Positions 8,486 to 17,257 of a stretch of DNA of 64,000 nt are shown piece by piece. The stretch covers positions 186,001-250,000 of the forward strand of contig CALAMI010000010.1 of assembly GCA_937925685.1 (NCBI GenBank). The letters run 5' to 3'. The notes below the pieces were generated by a model. That model saw only the letters and a list, made by a program, of their open reading frames with translations, had not been told where the DNA came from and ran no database searches. The number at the start of each line of letters is the position of its first letter. Position 1 is the first letter of the stretch. Both the position numbers and the translations under genes were made by a program. The stretch comes from Candidatus Binatia bacterium. GTDB lineage: Bacteria > Desulfobacterota > Binatia > HRBIN30.

Positions 8486-10330
8486 ATGCAGGACCAGACA
8501 ACAGGTGCAAGCGTAGCAGCAGCGGGGCAAACGTTGCCGTTGGGGCAAGGGCTCGTTTCGGGGCTGGAGCAGTCAGGTGGAGCCGAGCCTTATTCGAGAG
8601 CTCAAACTGAAGCCATGGAAGCGGCGCTGCCAGCGATCGCGCGAGCAGTTTTGGTGATCCTATTGGTGTATGTCGCCGCCCAGCTCTGGTTCCGGCCCGC
8701 GCAATTGTGGGCCGCTTGGCCAGCCTACCTGGCCGAAGTGTTTGCTGCCACCCTGGTCCTGTTAAGCGTTCGGGTTTCGAGTTTGCGTCACCGTGCAGAG
8801 ACGTTGTTTGGGATCGGTGATTTCGTCTTCACCAGCGGGCTCACTTTGCAGCTTCTCAGCCCGGAGACGGCCCCAGGTGGGGTCGCAGGTTTCACGGCAG
8901 TCAAGATGATGGCAACCGCGCTGTTCGTTCCCTGGCGTGCCCAGCGGCAGTATCTTTCCGTGGCGTACACACTATCGTTGTACGGGCTCGCCTTAATCTT
9001 GGCACCTCATGTGCACGAGGAACCAAGAAAGCTGTACTTGGTTGCTATACCTGCCGTTGCGGCGTTTTTGTCAGCACTGGGTACGCTTCAGGCCGCACGG
9101 CTTCGGCATACACTGCTGGAGCGAACATTCGAGCGGGAAGCGGCAGTAACCCGTTTGCAGCGCGTTGTCGATCGCATGCCCGTCGGCTGTATTATCAGCG
9201 ACGCCAACATGCGGTACGCATACTGGAACCGAGCCGCCGAGCAGATCTTCGGGTACAAACTACAAGAGGTGGTAGGAAAAAGCGCGGTGGAGGTTATCAC
9301 GCCAGCCTACTTGCGGGATGTTTCCGCGCGAGCTCTTGAGGAACTTGCGCGGAAGGAACAGGTTTTGGGCCCCATGCGTTCGGAAAACGTGACGAAGGAT
9401 GGTCGCACGATCATCTGCGAATGGAGTGCCGTTGGGTTGCGTAATCCAGATGGCTCTTTTGCTGGAGTGCTGTTCATGTGCCAGGACGTGACCGAAAAGC
9501 ATCGCGACGAGCAGGCGCACCGCGAACTTATCGCTCGACTGGAAGAGTCGGATCGGATGCGGGCGGCTTTTGTCGCTACCCTTTCCCATGAACTGCGTAG
9601 CCCGATTAACGTCATCCTCGGATACCATGACTTGCTCACCGAGGGCGTATTCGGCCCAGTGAGTCGAAACCAGCTGGACGTGATCGAAAGAATCGGGCAA
9701 GCGGCAAAGCAATTATTGGAGCTGGTCACGTCGACTTTGGAAGTGAGCCGCGTGCAGGCGGGCCGAACCCCTCTGAACCTGCAGTTGATCCACCCCTCAG
9801 CATTGCTCACGCAGATTCGGTCGGAAACGCTTGAAATCCAGGCAAAAGAGGGACTGCAGGTAGAGTGGGAGGTTCCGGATGGACTTCCCCCGGTTTACAC
9901 CGACGCGGCTAAAGTCAAGGTGATCGTGAAGAACCTGTTATCCAATGCCTTAAAGTACACGGAACGGGGCGTGGTGAAAATTGCGGCGGCGGAGGCTCGC
10001 CAAGGGGTGGAGATCAGGGTGTCCGATACCGGGTATGGCATTCCTCCTGAGGCGCTACCCCACGTGTTCGAGCCGTTCCGGCAATTTCACACCCAAAGTG
10101 GAAGTGGCGGTGCAGGGTTAGGGCTTTATTTGGTCCGGCTTTTTTCTGACCTAATTGGGGCCCAACTCAGCGTGGAAAGCGAGGTTGGAAAAGGTTCCAC
10201 CTTCACAGTGTGCATTCCTTTCCAGCCCCCGGGGACACTCGTGCAGCCCGAAATTAGCGCCTCCGTTTCCGGAGTTCCTCTTCGTAATACTGGCGGTAAA
10301 GAACGTCCCACTCGCGACTGCCCGGAATGA
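8486..10330 (+). CDS. Membrane PAS sensor histidine kinase
   Basis: A 614-residue sensor kinase. Several hydrophobic segments occupy roughly residues 45-205, followed by a PAS domain (about 220-335, RMPVGCIISDANMRYAYWN), a short PAC-like stretch, and the HisKA dimerisation domain with phospho-acceptor in FVATLSHELRSPINVILG (His368). The HATPase domain follows with an N box (KVIVKNLLSNALKYT), DTGYGIP and GAGLGLYLV. The start is uncertain: ATG 8486 is preferred, and TTG 8423 would add 21 residues. No response regulator is adjacent, so it is an orphan kinase here. The signal is unknown. The 3' end overlaps the convergent DUF507 gene. Confidence 0.88.
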   Translation: MQDQTTGASVAAAGQTLPLGQGLVSGLEQSGGAEPYSRAQTEAMEAALPAIARAVLVILLVYVAAQLWFRPAQLWAAWPAYLAEVFAATLVLLSVRVSSLRHRAETLFGIGDFVFTSGLTLQLLSPETAPGGVAGFTAVKMMATALFVPWRAQRQYLSVAYTLSLYGLALILAPHVHEEPRKLYLVAIPAVAAFLSALGTLQAARLRHTLLERTFEREAAVTRLQRVVDRMPVGCIISDANMRYAYWNRAAEQIFGYKLQEVVGKSAVEVITPAYLRDVSARALEELARKEQVLGPMRSENVTKDGRTIICEWSAVGLRNPDGSFAGVLFMCQDVTEKHRDEQAHRELIARLEESDRMRAAFVATLSHELRSPINVILGYHDLLTEGVFGPVSRNQLDVIERIGQAAKQLLELVTSTLEVSRVQAGRTPLNLQLIHPSALLTQIRSETLEIQAKEGLQVEWEVPDGLPPVYTDAAKVKVIVKNLLSNALKYTERGVVKIAAAEARQGVEIRVSDTGYGIPPEALPHVFEPFRQFHTQSGSGGAGLGLYLVRLFSDLIGAQLSVESEVGKGSTFTVCIPFQPPGTLVQPEISASVSGVPLRNTGGKERPTRDCPE

Positions 10331-10526
10331 CCCGACGGGACAAACTAGCGATCTTCCGCCGCACAGAGGCGTCAATTTGTTCATCGATTTTGTGGTCTTG
10401 CTCCAATACGCGTTTGATTTCCATTAAGGCAAGACGGTGGTTCGGTACTTCGGCTAAGCCCTCCTGTTCTAGGATTTCCAGAATGCGATGCGCCAAAAAT
10501 GACTTGCGACCCTCGGAAAACTCCAT
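10254..10526 (-). CDS. DUF507 family protein (second of a tandem pair)
   Basis: A 90-residue charged, helical cytoplasmic protein with the DUF507 pattern: helical N-terminal half, then IDASVRRKIASLSRRVIPGSREWDVLYRQYYEEELRKRR. ATG 10526 is preceded by GAAGGA. DUF507 proteins have no established function. It lies 11 bases downstream of another DUF507 gene, so the two probably act together. The 3' end overlaps the histidine kinase gene by 77 bases on the opposite strand. Confidence 0.75.
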   Translation of the reverse strand: MEFSEGRKSFLAHRILEILEQEGLAEVPNHRLALMEIKRVLEQDHKIDEQIDASVRRKIASLSRRVIPGSREWDVLYRQYYEEELRKRRR

Positions 10527-10537
10527 ACGTTCCTTCG

Positions 10538-10813
10538 TTACAAAACAAAGCCCCGTTCGCGGGCCAGTCGCTCCTTGATTCCCAGAACCACCTTGCGCCG
10601 GTCAAGATTCTCACGGCCCCGCAAGTGTTGTTCTGCCATTTCCTCCGCCTCACGCTCAAGAGCGGCTTCTTCCTCGAAGTTCCGATACAGTAACTCGGCG
10701 ATACGCTGCTGGATAGTGACTAGATCTACTTTCGGCTTGATGAGCTCGCGCTTGCTCAAACCGAGCACAATTGCATGTGCCAGCGCCTGTACCTGAGCTG
10801 CCTTTGGACGCAT
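10538..10813 (-). CDS. DUF507 family protein (first of a tandem pair)
   Basis: A 91-residue helical, charged protein: N-terminal helix (AQVQALAHAIVLGLSKREL), then a highly charged EEEAALEREAEEMAEQH stretch and C-terminal KVVLGIKERLARERGFVL. It resembles DUF507 in length and in the C-terminal basic/hydrophobic helix, and is followed directly by its paralogue. No catalytic motif or membrane segment is seen. Confidence 0.68.
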   Translation of the reverse strand: MRPKAAQVQALAHAIVLGLSKRELIKPKVDLVTIQQRIAELLYRNFEEEAALEREAEEMAEQHLRGRENLDRRKVVLGIKERLARERGFVL

Positions 10814-10861
10814 ACGCCCTGTTTATGGCAATGACTAAAGGGGCGCAAGCAAGCCGCCGAA

Positions 10862-11500
10862 TTAGCTGGGTTTGGGTGGAGCCTTGCGCTTGCGCACGGC
10901 CCGAGCCTGCCGTTTCTTCTCAGACGCGCGGAACACCGGGGGTTTAATGAGCTGAGCACGAAGCCGGGCGAGTTTTCTTTCCACAGCCCGAAGATTTGCT
11001 TCCACCCATCGAAGCTCTTGGCGTACGGCGGGGTAAGCGGCAAGCCTCTCGACCGAGGCGCGAACTTGCGCGTCGATTTTCTGTTGCAAAAGCTCCAGTC
11101 GCCGTTGCGGGGCTTCCAAGAGTTCCTCCAACAGTTTTTTCCCTGCCGCTGCACGAGCATCTGTAGCGGCGCTTAAATGCTCCATGCTGCGCTGAGCGAA
11201 CTCCTCCAGTGCCTCCCGGCCCCGCTCCATGCTCGACCGCAGCTCCTGTAAAGCTTCACCCCCTTGCTGAATGAGCCACCGTAACACAGGAATCGCCACC
11301 AAAGGGCGCGGCTTTTTTTGTTCTTCGAAGATAATCTGCGCAAACGTTACCGCGGTGAGGTCTTCTCCCGTTTCTTTGTCGACGATACGCACGTCTTCAC
11401 CCTGGCGAACAAGTTGCGCAATGCCCTCGAGCGTAACGTAACGACTCGTCATTGTGTCGTAGAGTTTGCGGTTCCCGTAACGTTTGATCAGGCGTGCCAT
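10862..11500 (-). CDS. phaR: Polyhydroxyalkanoate synthesis regulator (PhaR-like) DNA-binding protein
   Basis: A 212-residue protein whose N-terminus, MARLIKRYGNRKLYDT...YVTLEGIAQLVRQGEDVRIVDKETGEDLT, is the PHB/PHA accumulation regulator DNA-binding domain. Residues about 65-200 are helical and charged (coiled-coil-like), ending in a basic tail. In polymer-accumulating bacteria PhaR controls phasin and granule genes. No PHA synthase or phasin lies in the window, so the target here is unknown. ATG 11500 fits the domain start; open frame continues upstream to 11629 but adds nothing recognisable. Confidence 0.82.
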   Translation of the reverse strand: MARLIKRYGNRKLYDTMTSRYVTLEGIAQLVRQGEDVRIVDKETGEDLTAVTFAQIIFEEQKKPRPLVAIPVLRWLIQQGGEALQELRSSMERGREALEEFAQRSMEHLSAATDARAAAGKKLLEELLEAPQRRLELLQQKIDAQVRASVERLAAYPAVRQELRWVEANLRAVERKLARLRAQLIKPPVFRASEKKRQARAVRKRKAPPKPS

Positions 11501-11988
11501 GGTGATTGGTAGCGACGAAGCGTCAATAGCGGCTACCATAGGGAAACTTCGATATGCAACAGCGTAGCTTTCCTCGGCAAGAAGGAAAAATGGGGGGACT
11601 TGGTGTTCCACGCGAGGGACGGTGGGCAAGCAGACGGCCGGCGTGCCGTACGTTCACACCCCCACCCGCGCAGGGCCAACTCAGACCGACAAGCCACCTG
11701 CGATGACGTAGGACGGGATCGATCCGGAATGCGTGTCTTCCACCGAGGAAAGATGAGACCGGAGTCGTTCGGCTTGCTGAATACGTGAAGGTCACCGAGC
11801 CCACGGCGAAGAAGCTGACCGTGGCACAGAGATGTGCCGGCTCTTAAGCTTGAGTTGATGGAGCTTCGGCTTAGAGAGTCGCAATTCATCTGTGGCAAGT
11901 GAGTGCAGGAGAAATTCAGGTGAAGCGTGGCGCTGGAAATTCCTGCCACCGTTGCACACCGACAAGGCTGTGGGTACGCTGAGCCAAA
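11501..11988. other. Intergenic region between phaR-like gene and the amidase gene
   Basis: 488 bases without a supported gene. The one clear structure is a perfect hairpin, GGCACA-GAGA-TGTGCC at 11823-11838. No T-tract follows directly, so it could equally be an operator or weak terminator. Confidence 0.5.
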
Positions 11989-12819
11989 GTGAGCCAAGGA
12001 TGTCGATTTCTGGTTGCGGCGGTTCAACTGAACGCCTCGAGCAATAAACGCGAAAACCTCGACAAGGCCGAGGGGTTCGTCTGCGAAGCAGGCAGAGCCG
12101 GCGCTCGCCTGGTCGTACTGCCCGAGATATTCTGGTGGCGCGGGGATCCGGCCCAAGAATGGGATGCTGCGGAACCGATTCCGGGACCCACGATCACCCG
12201 GTTGGCCAAGCTGGCGCGGGCGCTGCGCATGTACATTTTAGCCGGATCGATCTTGGAGCGGGTGGAACCACCGCGTCCGCACAACACGAGTGTGTTGCTG
12301 GGCCCAGCGGGTGAAGAGATTGCTCGTTACCGGAAGATCCACCTCTTTGACGTGCAAGTTCCCGGCCATGTGGATATACGGGAGTCGGCTCGGAGAGCGC
12401 CCGGCAGTCAGGTGGTGGTGGCCCGGACTGAGCTGGCATGTTTTGGAATCGCCATTTGTTACGATTTACGCTTTCCTGAACTCTTTCGTATCCAAGCGTC
12501 GCGTGGAGCCGAGGTCATCTTGCTGCCTTCGGCCTTTACGTTCGTGACGGGCGCCGCTCATTGGGAACCTCTCCTACGGGCGCGAGCTATCGAAAACCAG
12601 GTATACATGGTGGCTCCTAACCAAATTGGACGTGGTGAAGGGGGCGTGGAAAACTATGGTCATTCTTGCATCGTCGATCCGTGGGGTGTGCTGCTGGCGC
12701 AGGCAAACAACCGCGAAGCGGTAGTGTATGCTGAAATCGACTTGCAGCACTTAGCAACGATCAGACGGCAACTGCCGGTGCTGGAACACCGGCGGCTGTT
12801 CGACGGCCAACAAAATTGA
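11989..12819 (+). CDS. Carbon-nitrogen hydrolase (nitrilase superfamily, Nit/omega-amidase type)
   Basis: A 276-residue cytoplasmic amidase. The catalytic Glu-Lys-Cys triad is visible: LPEIFWW (Glu46), YRKIHLFD (Lys116) and GIAICYDLRFPELFR (Cys157). The strings KIHLFD and CYDLRFPELFR are typical of the Nit1/Nit2 branch, which hydrolyses omega-amides or deaminated glutathione. Translation starts at GTG 11989, with AAAG-type pairing only. moeA follows 38 bases downstream in the same direction, so they may be cotranscribed, although no functional link is known. Confidence 0.87.
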   Translation: MSQGCRFLVAAVQLNASSNKRENLDKAEGFVCEAGRAGARLVVLPEIFWWRGDPAQEWDAAEPIPGPTITRLAKLARALRMYILAGSILERVEPPRPHNTSVLLGPAGEEIARYRKIHLFDVQVPGHVDIRESARRAPGSQVVVARTELACFGIAICYDLRFPELFRIQASRGAEVILLPSAFTFVTGAAHWEPLLRARAIENQVYMVAPNQIGRGEGGVENYGHSCIVDPWGVLLAQANNREAVVYAEIDLQHLATIRRQLPVLEHRRLFDGQQN

Positions 12820-12857
12820 GGGTGGAAAACTCCTCGCCCCATTGGCCGTGATCCACG

Positions 12858-14153
12858 ATGGTTGCTAACAAATTCCGCCCCGTGAAGCCGAACAGAGATA
12901 CTCCGACAACGCAGCAAAAAGGTTTCTTCCGGGTTGTATCTACTGAGCGGGCGCGGCAGCTTTTGGCGGCGGTCAAGGCAGTCGGCGATTCGGAGCTCAT
13001 TCCAGTGCAGGAGGCTGTTGGGCGCGTGTTGGCCGCCAGCGTAAGAGCTCGGGTGAACTTGCCCCACTTCGATCGTGCTGTCATGGACGGATACGCGGTT
13101 CGTGCGGCTGACACCTTCGGGGCGTCGGAAAGCCAGCCCATCTATCTCCGGATTCGAGGTACGATCGAAATGGGCAAGCCCGTACGCACTTCCGTGGAAC
13201 AAGGCACGGCGATGCGTATTAGCACGGGGGGCATGATGCCGCCGGGCGCTGACGCGGTGGTGATGGTGGAGTACACCGATGAACTTTCCGGCGGAATGGT
13301 CGAAGTTCGTCGCGCCGTGGCTCCTTGGGAGAACGTGCAACGGATCGGAGAGGACGTGGAGCGAGGAATGTTGCTCTTCGAAAAGGGATGGCGCTTACGA
13401 CCTTTTGACCTCGGTGGTCTGACGGGAATCGGTGTCACGCGTGTTCGAGTCATTCGCCGACCTCGCTTGGCTCTCATTGCCACCGGAGACGAGATCGTGC
13501 CGCCTACCGTTGCACCAAAGCCAGGCCAGGTGCGAAATGTGAACGAATTTGCCCTGGTCCCAATGCTGAAGGATGCAGGGGCAGAGGTCACGGACCTGGG
13601 AGTGATTCCAGACGACGCGCGAGTATTCTCCGACATGCTCGGGCAGGCCCTGGAGAAGCATGACGCGGTAGTGCTTTCGGGTGGAAGCTCCGTTGGAACG
13701 AAGGACATGGCCCTAGCAGTGATTAGTGCTTTTCCTCGGTCTTCTGTTGAGTTTCACGGGATTTCGATTGCACCAGGCAAGCCCACTATCCTAGCTTACG
13801 CACTCGGGAAACCGGTGCTTGGAATTCCCGGGCACCCAATGTCTGCCTTAGTTGTGGGGACGTTGTTCGCAGTGCCTTTCGTACGGGTGTTGGGCGGCGA
13901 AAAGCCCCTAACTGCGTTTACCCCGCGATCGAGAGTTACTGCCGCGCTCGCGCAACCTGTGGCATCGGCTCCCGGCCGCGAGGAATACGTGAGAGTCCGA
14001 ATCGAAGAAATCAATGGTGTTCGTCGCGCGGTGCCGATGCCAGGAAAATCAGCTTCTGTGTTTAACCTGATTCACGCCGATGGCTTAGTGCGGGTGCCAG
14101 CTCACGTAGAGGGATTGGAGGCTGGTGCACAGGTTGAGGTCATCTTGCTCTAG
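12858..14153 (+). CDS. moeA: Molybdopterin molybdenumtransferase MoeA
   Basis: MoeA inserts molybdate into adenylylated molybdopterin, the last general step of Mo-cofactor synthesis. In the 431-residue protein, residues about 25-425 show the standard features: HFDRAVMDGYAVRAADT, ATGDEIV, VLSGGSSVGTKD and PGKPTILA...LGIPGHPMSA. The first 30 residues are a polar extension absent from typical MoeA. A second, longer MoeA lies 3 kb downstream. The 3' end overlaps the convergent hydrolase gene by 14 bases. Confidence 0.95.
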   Translation: MVANKFRPVKPNRDTPTTQQKGFFRVVSTERARQLLAAVKAVGDSELIPVQEAVGRVLAASVRARVNLPHFDRAVMDGYAVRAADTFGASESQPIYLRIRGTIEMGKPVRTSVEQGTAMRISTGGMMPPGADAVVMVEYTDELSGGMVEVRRAVAPWENVQRIGEDVERGMLLFEKGWRLRPFDLGGLTGIGVTRVRVIRRPRLALIATGDEIVPPTVAPKPGQVRNVNEFALVPMLKDAGAEVTDLGVIPDDARVFSDMLGQALEKHDAVVLSGGSSVGTKDMALAVISAFPRSSVEFHGISIAPGKPTILAYALGKPVLGIPGHPMSALVVGTLFAVPFVRVLGGEKPLTAFTPRSRVTAALAQPVASAPGREEYVRVRIEEINGVRRAVPMPGKSASVFNLIHADGLVRVPAHVEGLEAGAQVEVILL

Positions 14154-15096
14154 TATCAAAGGGCACCTGACCCCTTCCCTTTTCCATACGGGGCAGACCC
14201 TTCTGACGGAGCCAGGACTCCAGAATGGCGTTGACCTCCTCAGGGTCCTCCTGCTGAACCCAATGAGACACGCCTGCAAGGTAGCGTAATTGTAGGTCCT
14301 GCACGAATCGTTCAGTACCATAGGTCGTTTCTTTCCCGAGCGCGTCATCCTCCTCGCCCCAGATCATCAACGTGGGCACGTCAATTGTAGGATAGCCCAG
14401 CGCCCGTTGCCGCTGTGCCCCTCCTCGCAGCAAGGCACGATAGTAATTCACCATCGCAGTCAACGCCCCGGGAATGGCAGCATAGTCTCGATACACATTG
14501 AGCACTTCTTCAGGGAAACGGGCTGGATTCCGACACGTTCTGAGAAAGCTCGCTTTAATCAGCCAGTAATCGGCAGATGCAAGTACCCATTCCGGAAGCC
14601 ATGGGAGCTGAAACAAAATTACGTACCAGGAACGCAAAAGCTGTTTGCCCCAGATCGCACGTTCCATGACAGCAGGATGGGGTACATTGAAAATCACCAG
14701 TGCGTCCAAGGGGCGCAGCCGCCGCATGGCAAAGTACCAGGCGACAAGCGCGCCCCAGTCGTGGCCAATCAACACCGTGTGCTTGCAACCACTCGCATCG
14801 ATCAACGCAGCTACGTCTCCGAGCAGCTGCTCGATGGAGTAAGCCTCTACTTCTGGTGGCCGTGAGCTTCCCCCATATCCCCGCATATCAGGTGCCCAAG
14901 TGCGGAATCCAAGGTTGGCTAGAAGTGGCAGCTGGTAACGCCAAGAATACCAACACTCAGGAAAGCCATGGAGACAAAGAGCGAGATGGTCGCCCGCTCC
15001 CATTTCAGCCACATGAAACTCAAGACCGTTTGCTCGCTCCGTCCGGTGCCGTGCACCAGCGATTTCGCCCGCATACCATGGCCCTTTTGACCTCAT
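14140..15096 (-). CDS. Alpha/beta hydrolase, epoxide-hydrolase-like
   Basis: A 318-residue alpha/beta-fold hydrolase. It contains the HGFPE oxyanion motif (LCLHGFPECWYSWRYQ), the DMRGYGGSSRP loop, nucleophile elbow IGHDWGALVAW (Asp nucleophile, as in epoxide hydrolases and haloalkane dehalogenases), lid segment with tyrosines, an acid in WGEEDDALG and the catalytic histidine in GVSHWVQQEDPEEVN. The Asp nucleophile and HGFPE favour epoxide hydrolase. I start at ATG 15096, just upstream of the conserved domain; ATG 15126 and open frame to 15366 would overlap the divergent gene. Confidence 0.83.
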   Translation of the reverse strand: MRSKGPWYAGEIAGARHRTERANGLEFHVAEMGAGDHLALCLHGFPECWYSWRYQLPLLANLGFRTWAPDMRGYGGSSRPPEVEAYSIEQLLGDVAALIDASGCKHTVLIGHDWGALVAWYFAMRRLRPLDALVIFNVPHPAVMERAIWGKQLLRSWYVILFQLPWLPEWVLASADYWLIKASFLRTCRNPARFPEEVLNVYRDYAAIPGALTAMVNYYRALLRGGAQRQRALGYPTIDVPTLMIWGEEDDALGKETTYGTERFVQDLQLRYLAGVSHWVQQEDPEEVNAILESWLRQKGLPRMEKGRGQVPFDTRAR

Positions 15097-17197
15097 GACT
15101 GCAACGTGTAATGGTAACGCCGTCATGATGCTACCACCCCACCGAGTTGCACGGCGGGGCTCGTCCCACTGCAGGACTAAGCACCGGCAATCATCTGCGG
15201 TCCGGGGGTCAAGGCGACATAATCGCATCGGTATCCCCTGGGTGGCTATTCTTGTGGGCCTCGTCTGGAGTGGGATAACTTTTCTGCTGCCCGCCGAGGG
15301 ACTTGCTCGGTCCGTCGTCCCTGTACCACTCGCATCGATGTGGCACGCTGCGGAGGCAGCCGTCATTGCCCGGGTCCAAGCAAAGACCAGCGGGAAGACA
15401 GATGCAGGTTCGATCTACACACGCCTGACGTTCGAGGTGCTCGAGGAACTTTTGCCAGTGCCGGTGCCGCAGCCGTTAATGATTGAGATGCCTGGCGGTG
15501 AGGCAGACGGGTGGGTCGAGGTGGTTTCGAATGTCCCAACTTTTGCCAAGGGGCAGCTTTACATACTGCTTCTCGCGCAGGTTGAAGGTCGTGGATGGCA
15601 GCCGTTGCAACTCGACTTAGGAGTTTTCTCGCTGGCGCCTAGTTCGGGGACTCGTCTGTTCGTCGGTCAGCCCCTTGTCATAAACGGTTCAGGAGGGGTG
15701 GCGGATGGCGGCACTTGGACGTGGGATGACTTTTGGCATCGGACCAGCGATGCGCGGCCCGCGGTGCGGGTGCCAAATTTGCGGCGCGAGTGGCTGGTGC
15801 TAAGTGAAGCCGCGCAGTTTCAATTCGGCCGCCCGGCCGCCCGGTTGTTTGAGTGCGACCAGGGCAATACGGTTCCCTTTGCGATCGACCCCAGAGGCGA
15901 CGGCGTGCTAGGTCCGGATGCCTCCCTTGCTGCGGTGGTTCAAGGCTTAGAGGCTTGGAATACAGTGGATGGCTCCTCCCTTCGGTTGGTGGACGGTGGG
16001 TATGCGGAAAGCCTCGAGACAGCCTGCCCCGATCCCACTGGCCAGTCGTTCAAGGTGAGGTTTCAAGACCCTGACAACATGATTCCTCCTCCAATTGATT
16101 GCAGGGGGATACTGGCTCTAACTAGCTACCGGGCCAATCTGAGCGAAACCAAACTGCTTGGCGGGCAGGAATTTGCCCGCATTCGGTGCGCGGTTGTCTC
16201 TTTTGCGGACGAGTGGGAACAGTGCCCGAACTGGAACTCCTGCAATCTTGCCGAGATCGCCACCCATGAGTTGGGTCATGCCATCGGACTAGGTCACTCA
16301 TCCGAGCGGGTGCCGGAGCCCAACAGTCGGTTGCGCGACGCAACTATGTACGTGCAAGCGCATTTTGATGGACGTTGTGCGGGTTTGCGCGAAGACGATA
16401 AGGACGCTGTTCGATTTCTTTATCCAGCGCTCGCCCCTCTTTCGGTTCTGGGCGATGTGACGCTTGTCCCTGCCTTAGCTGGTGCGCCGTACGCGCATCG
16501 ATTCGAGGTAGTCGCCGCAACCCCTCCAGTGGCGTGGCGTTTGGGTCGGTCAGATTATTGCGGACTCGAGCTTGACCAAACCGGACTGCTGCGCGGCCCG
16601 GTTGACGGTTGTCTTTGCTGGAGTCGCAGCATAGGGCCAGCCCCAACCCCGGCGCCAACACCCTACCTCTTCGTCACTGCCGAGGACGCAACTTGCCGGG
16701 CTCACACTCGCTTTTTTACCATTCCGATCGAGCTCCCCGAAGGGGGCAATGCCCCGTTGCCCAGTTGCACCCCAACGTCGGCGCCCCCATTGCAGCTTTC
16801 TCCGACTCCAACTCTGCCGATGCCGTGTACGTCCTCCTTGGCCCCGTCTCCCACCGCCTCGCCAACTGGAACCCCCACCAAGCCACCGGATTTGCTCTTT
16901 ACCCCCACGGCTACGCAGAGCATCGGCCCCTCCCCCGCGGTTCAAGCAACGTTGAGCGCAACGCCGTCGCTTACGCCGTCACCCCGCCCAACCGCCTCAG
17001 CCACGGTATCGTCAAGATGCACGGGCGATTGCGATCGGTCAGGGGTAGTGACGGTGGACGAGGTCGTGCGCATGGTCAACATTGCCCTCGGAACGTTGCC
17101 CCCAATGTACTGCCTTGCTGGCGACCGGGACGGCAACGGACAGATCACGGTTGACGAAATCGTCGAGGCAGTAAACTGGCTCCTTGTAGGTTGTTGA
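15095..17197 (+). CDS. Secreted matrixin-like metalloprotease with C-terminal EF-hand (dockerin-like) pair
   Basis: An exported protein of up to 700 residues. A basic N-region and one hydrophobic segment (about 49-70) form a signal peptide. The zinc-protease motif HELGHAIGLGH (His391, His395, His401) with a nearby RDATMYVQ Met-turn-like stretch marks a matrixin-like peptidase. A putative Ig-type domain (about 445-550) is followed by a Pro/Thr/Ser-rich linker (about 550-640) and a Cys-flanked EF-hand pair: GDCDRSGVVTVDEVV and DRDGNGQITVDEIVEAVN. The start is uncertain (ATG 15095 or 15125; neither has a good ribosome site). Starts of this gene and the divergent hydrolase abut. Confidence 0.8.
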   Translation: MTATCNGNAVMMLPPHRVARRGSSHCRTKHRQSSAVRGSRRHNRIGIPWVAILVGLVWSGITFLLPAEGLARSVVPVPLASMWHAAEAAVIARVQAKTSGKTDAGSIYTRLTFEVLEELLPVPVPQPLMIEMPGGEADGWVEVVSNVPTFAKGQLYILLLAQVEGRGWQPLQLDLGVFSLAPSSGTRLFVGQPLVINGSGGVADGGTWTWDDFWHRTSDARPAVRVPNLRREWLVLSEAAQFQFGRPAARLFECDQGNTVPFAIDPRGDGVLGPDASLAAVVQGLEAWNTVDGSSLRLVDGGYAESLETACPDPTGQSFKVRFQDPDNMIPPPIDCRGILALTSYRANLSETKLLGGQEFARIRCAVVSFADEWEQCPNWNSCNLAEIATHELGHAIGLGHSSERVPEPNSRLRDATMYVQAHFDGRCAGLREDDKDAVRFLYPALAPLSVLGDVTLVPALAGAPYAHRFEVVAATPPVAWRLGRSDYCGLELDQTGLLRGPVDGCLCWSRSIGPAPTPAPTPYLFVTAEDATCRAHTRFFTIPIELPEGGNAPLPSCTPTSAPPLQLSPTPTLPMPCTSSLAPSPTASPTGTPTKPPDLLFTPTATQSIGPSPAVQATLSATPSLTPSPRPTASATVSSRCTGDCDRSGVVTVDEVVRMVNIALGTLPPMYCLAGDRDGNGQITVDEIVEAVNWLLVGC

Positions 17198-17257
17198 GTT
17201 CAAGCCCCGCTCCCTTGGCAGAACCTTCGCGCTTTGCGATGAGCTGCAATCGTCTCT

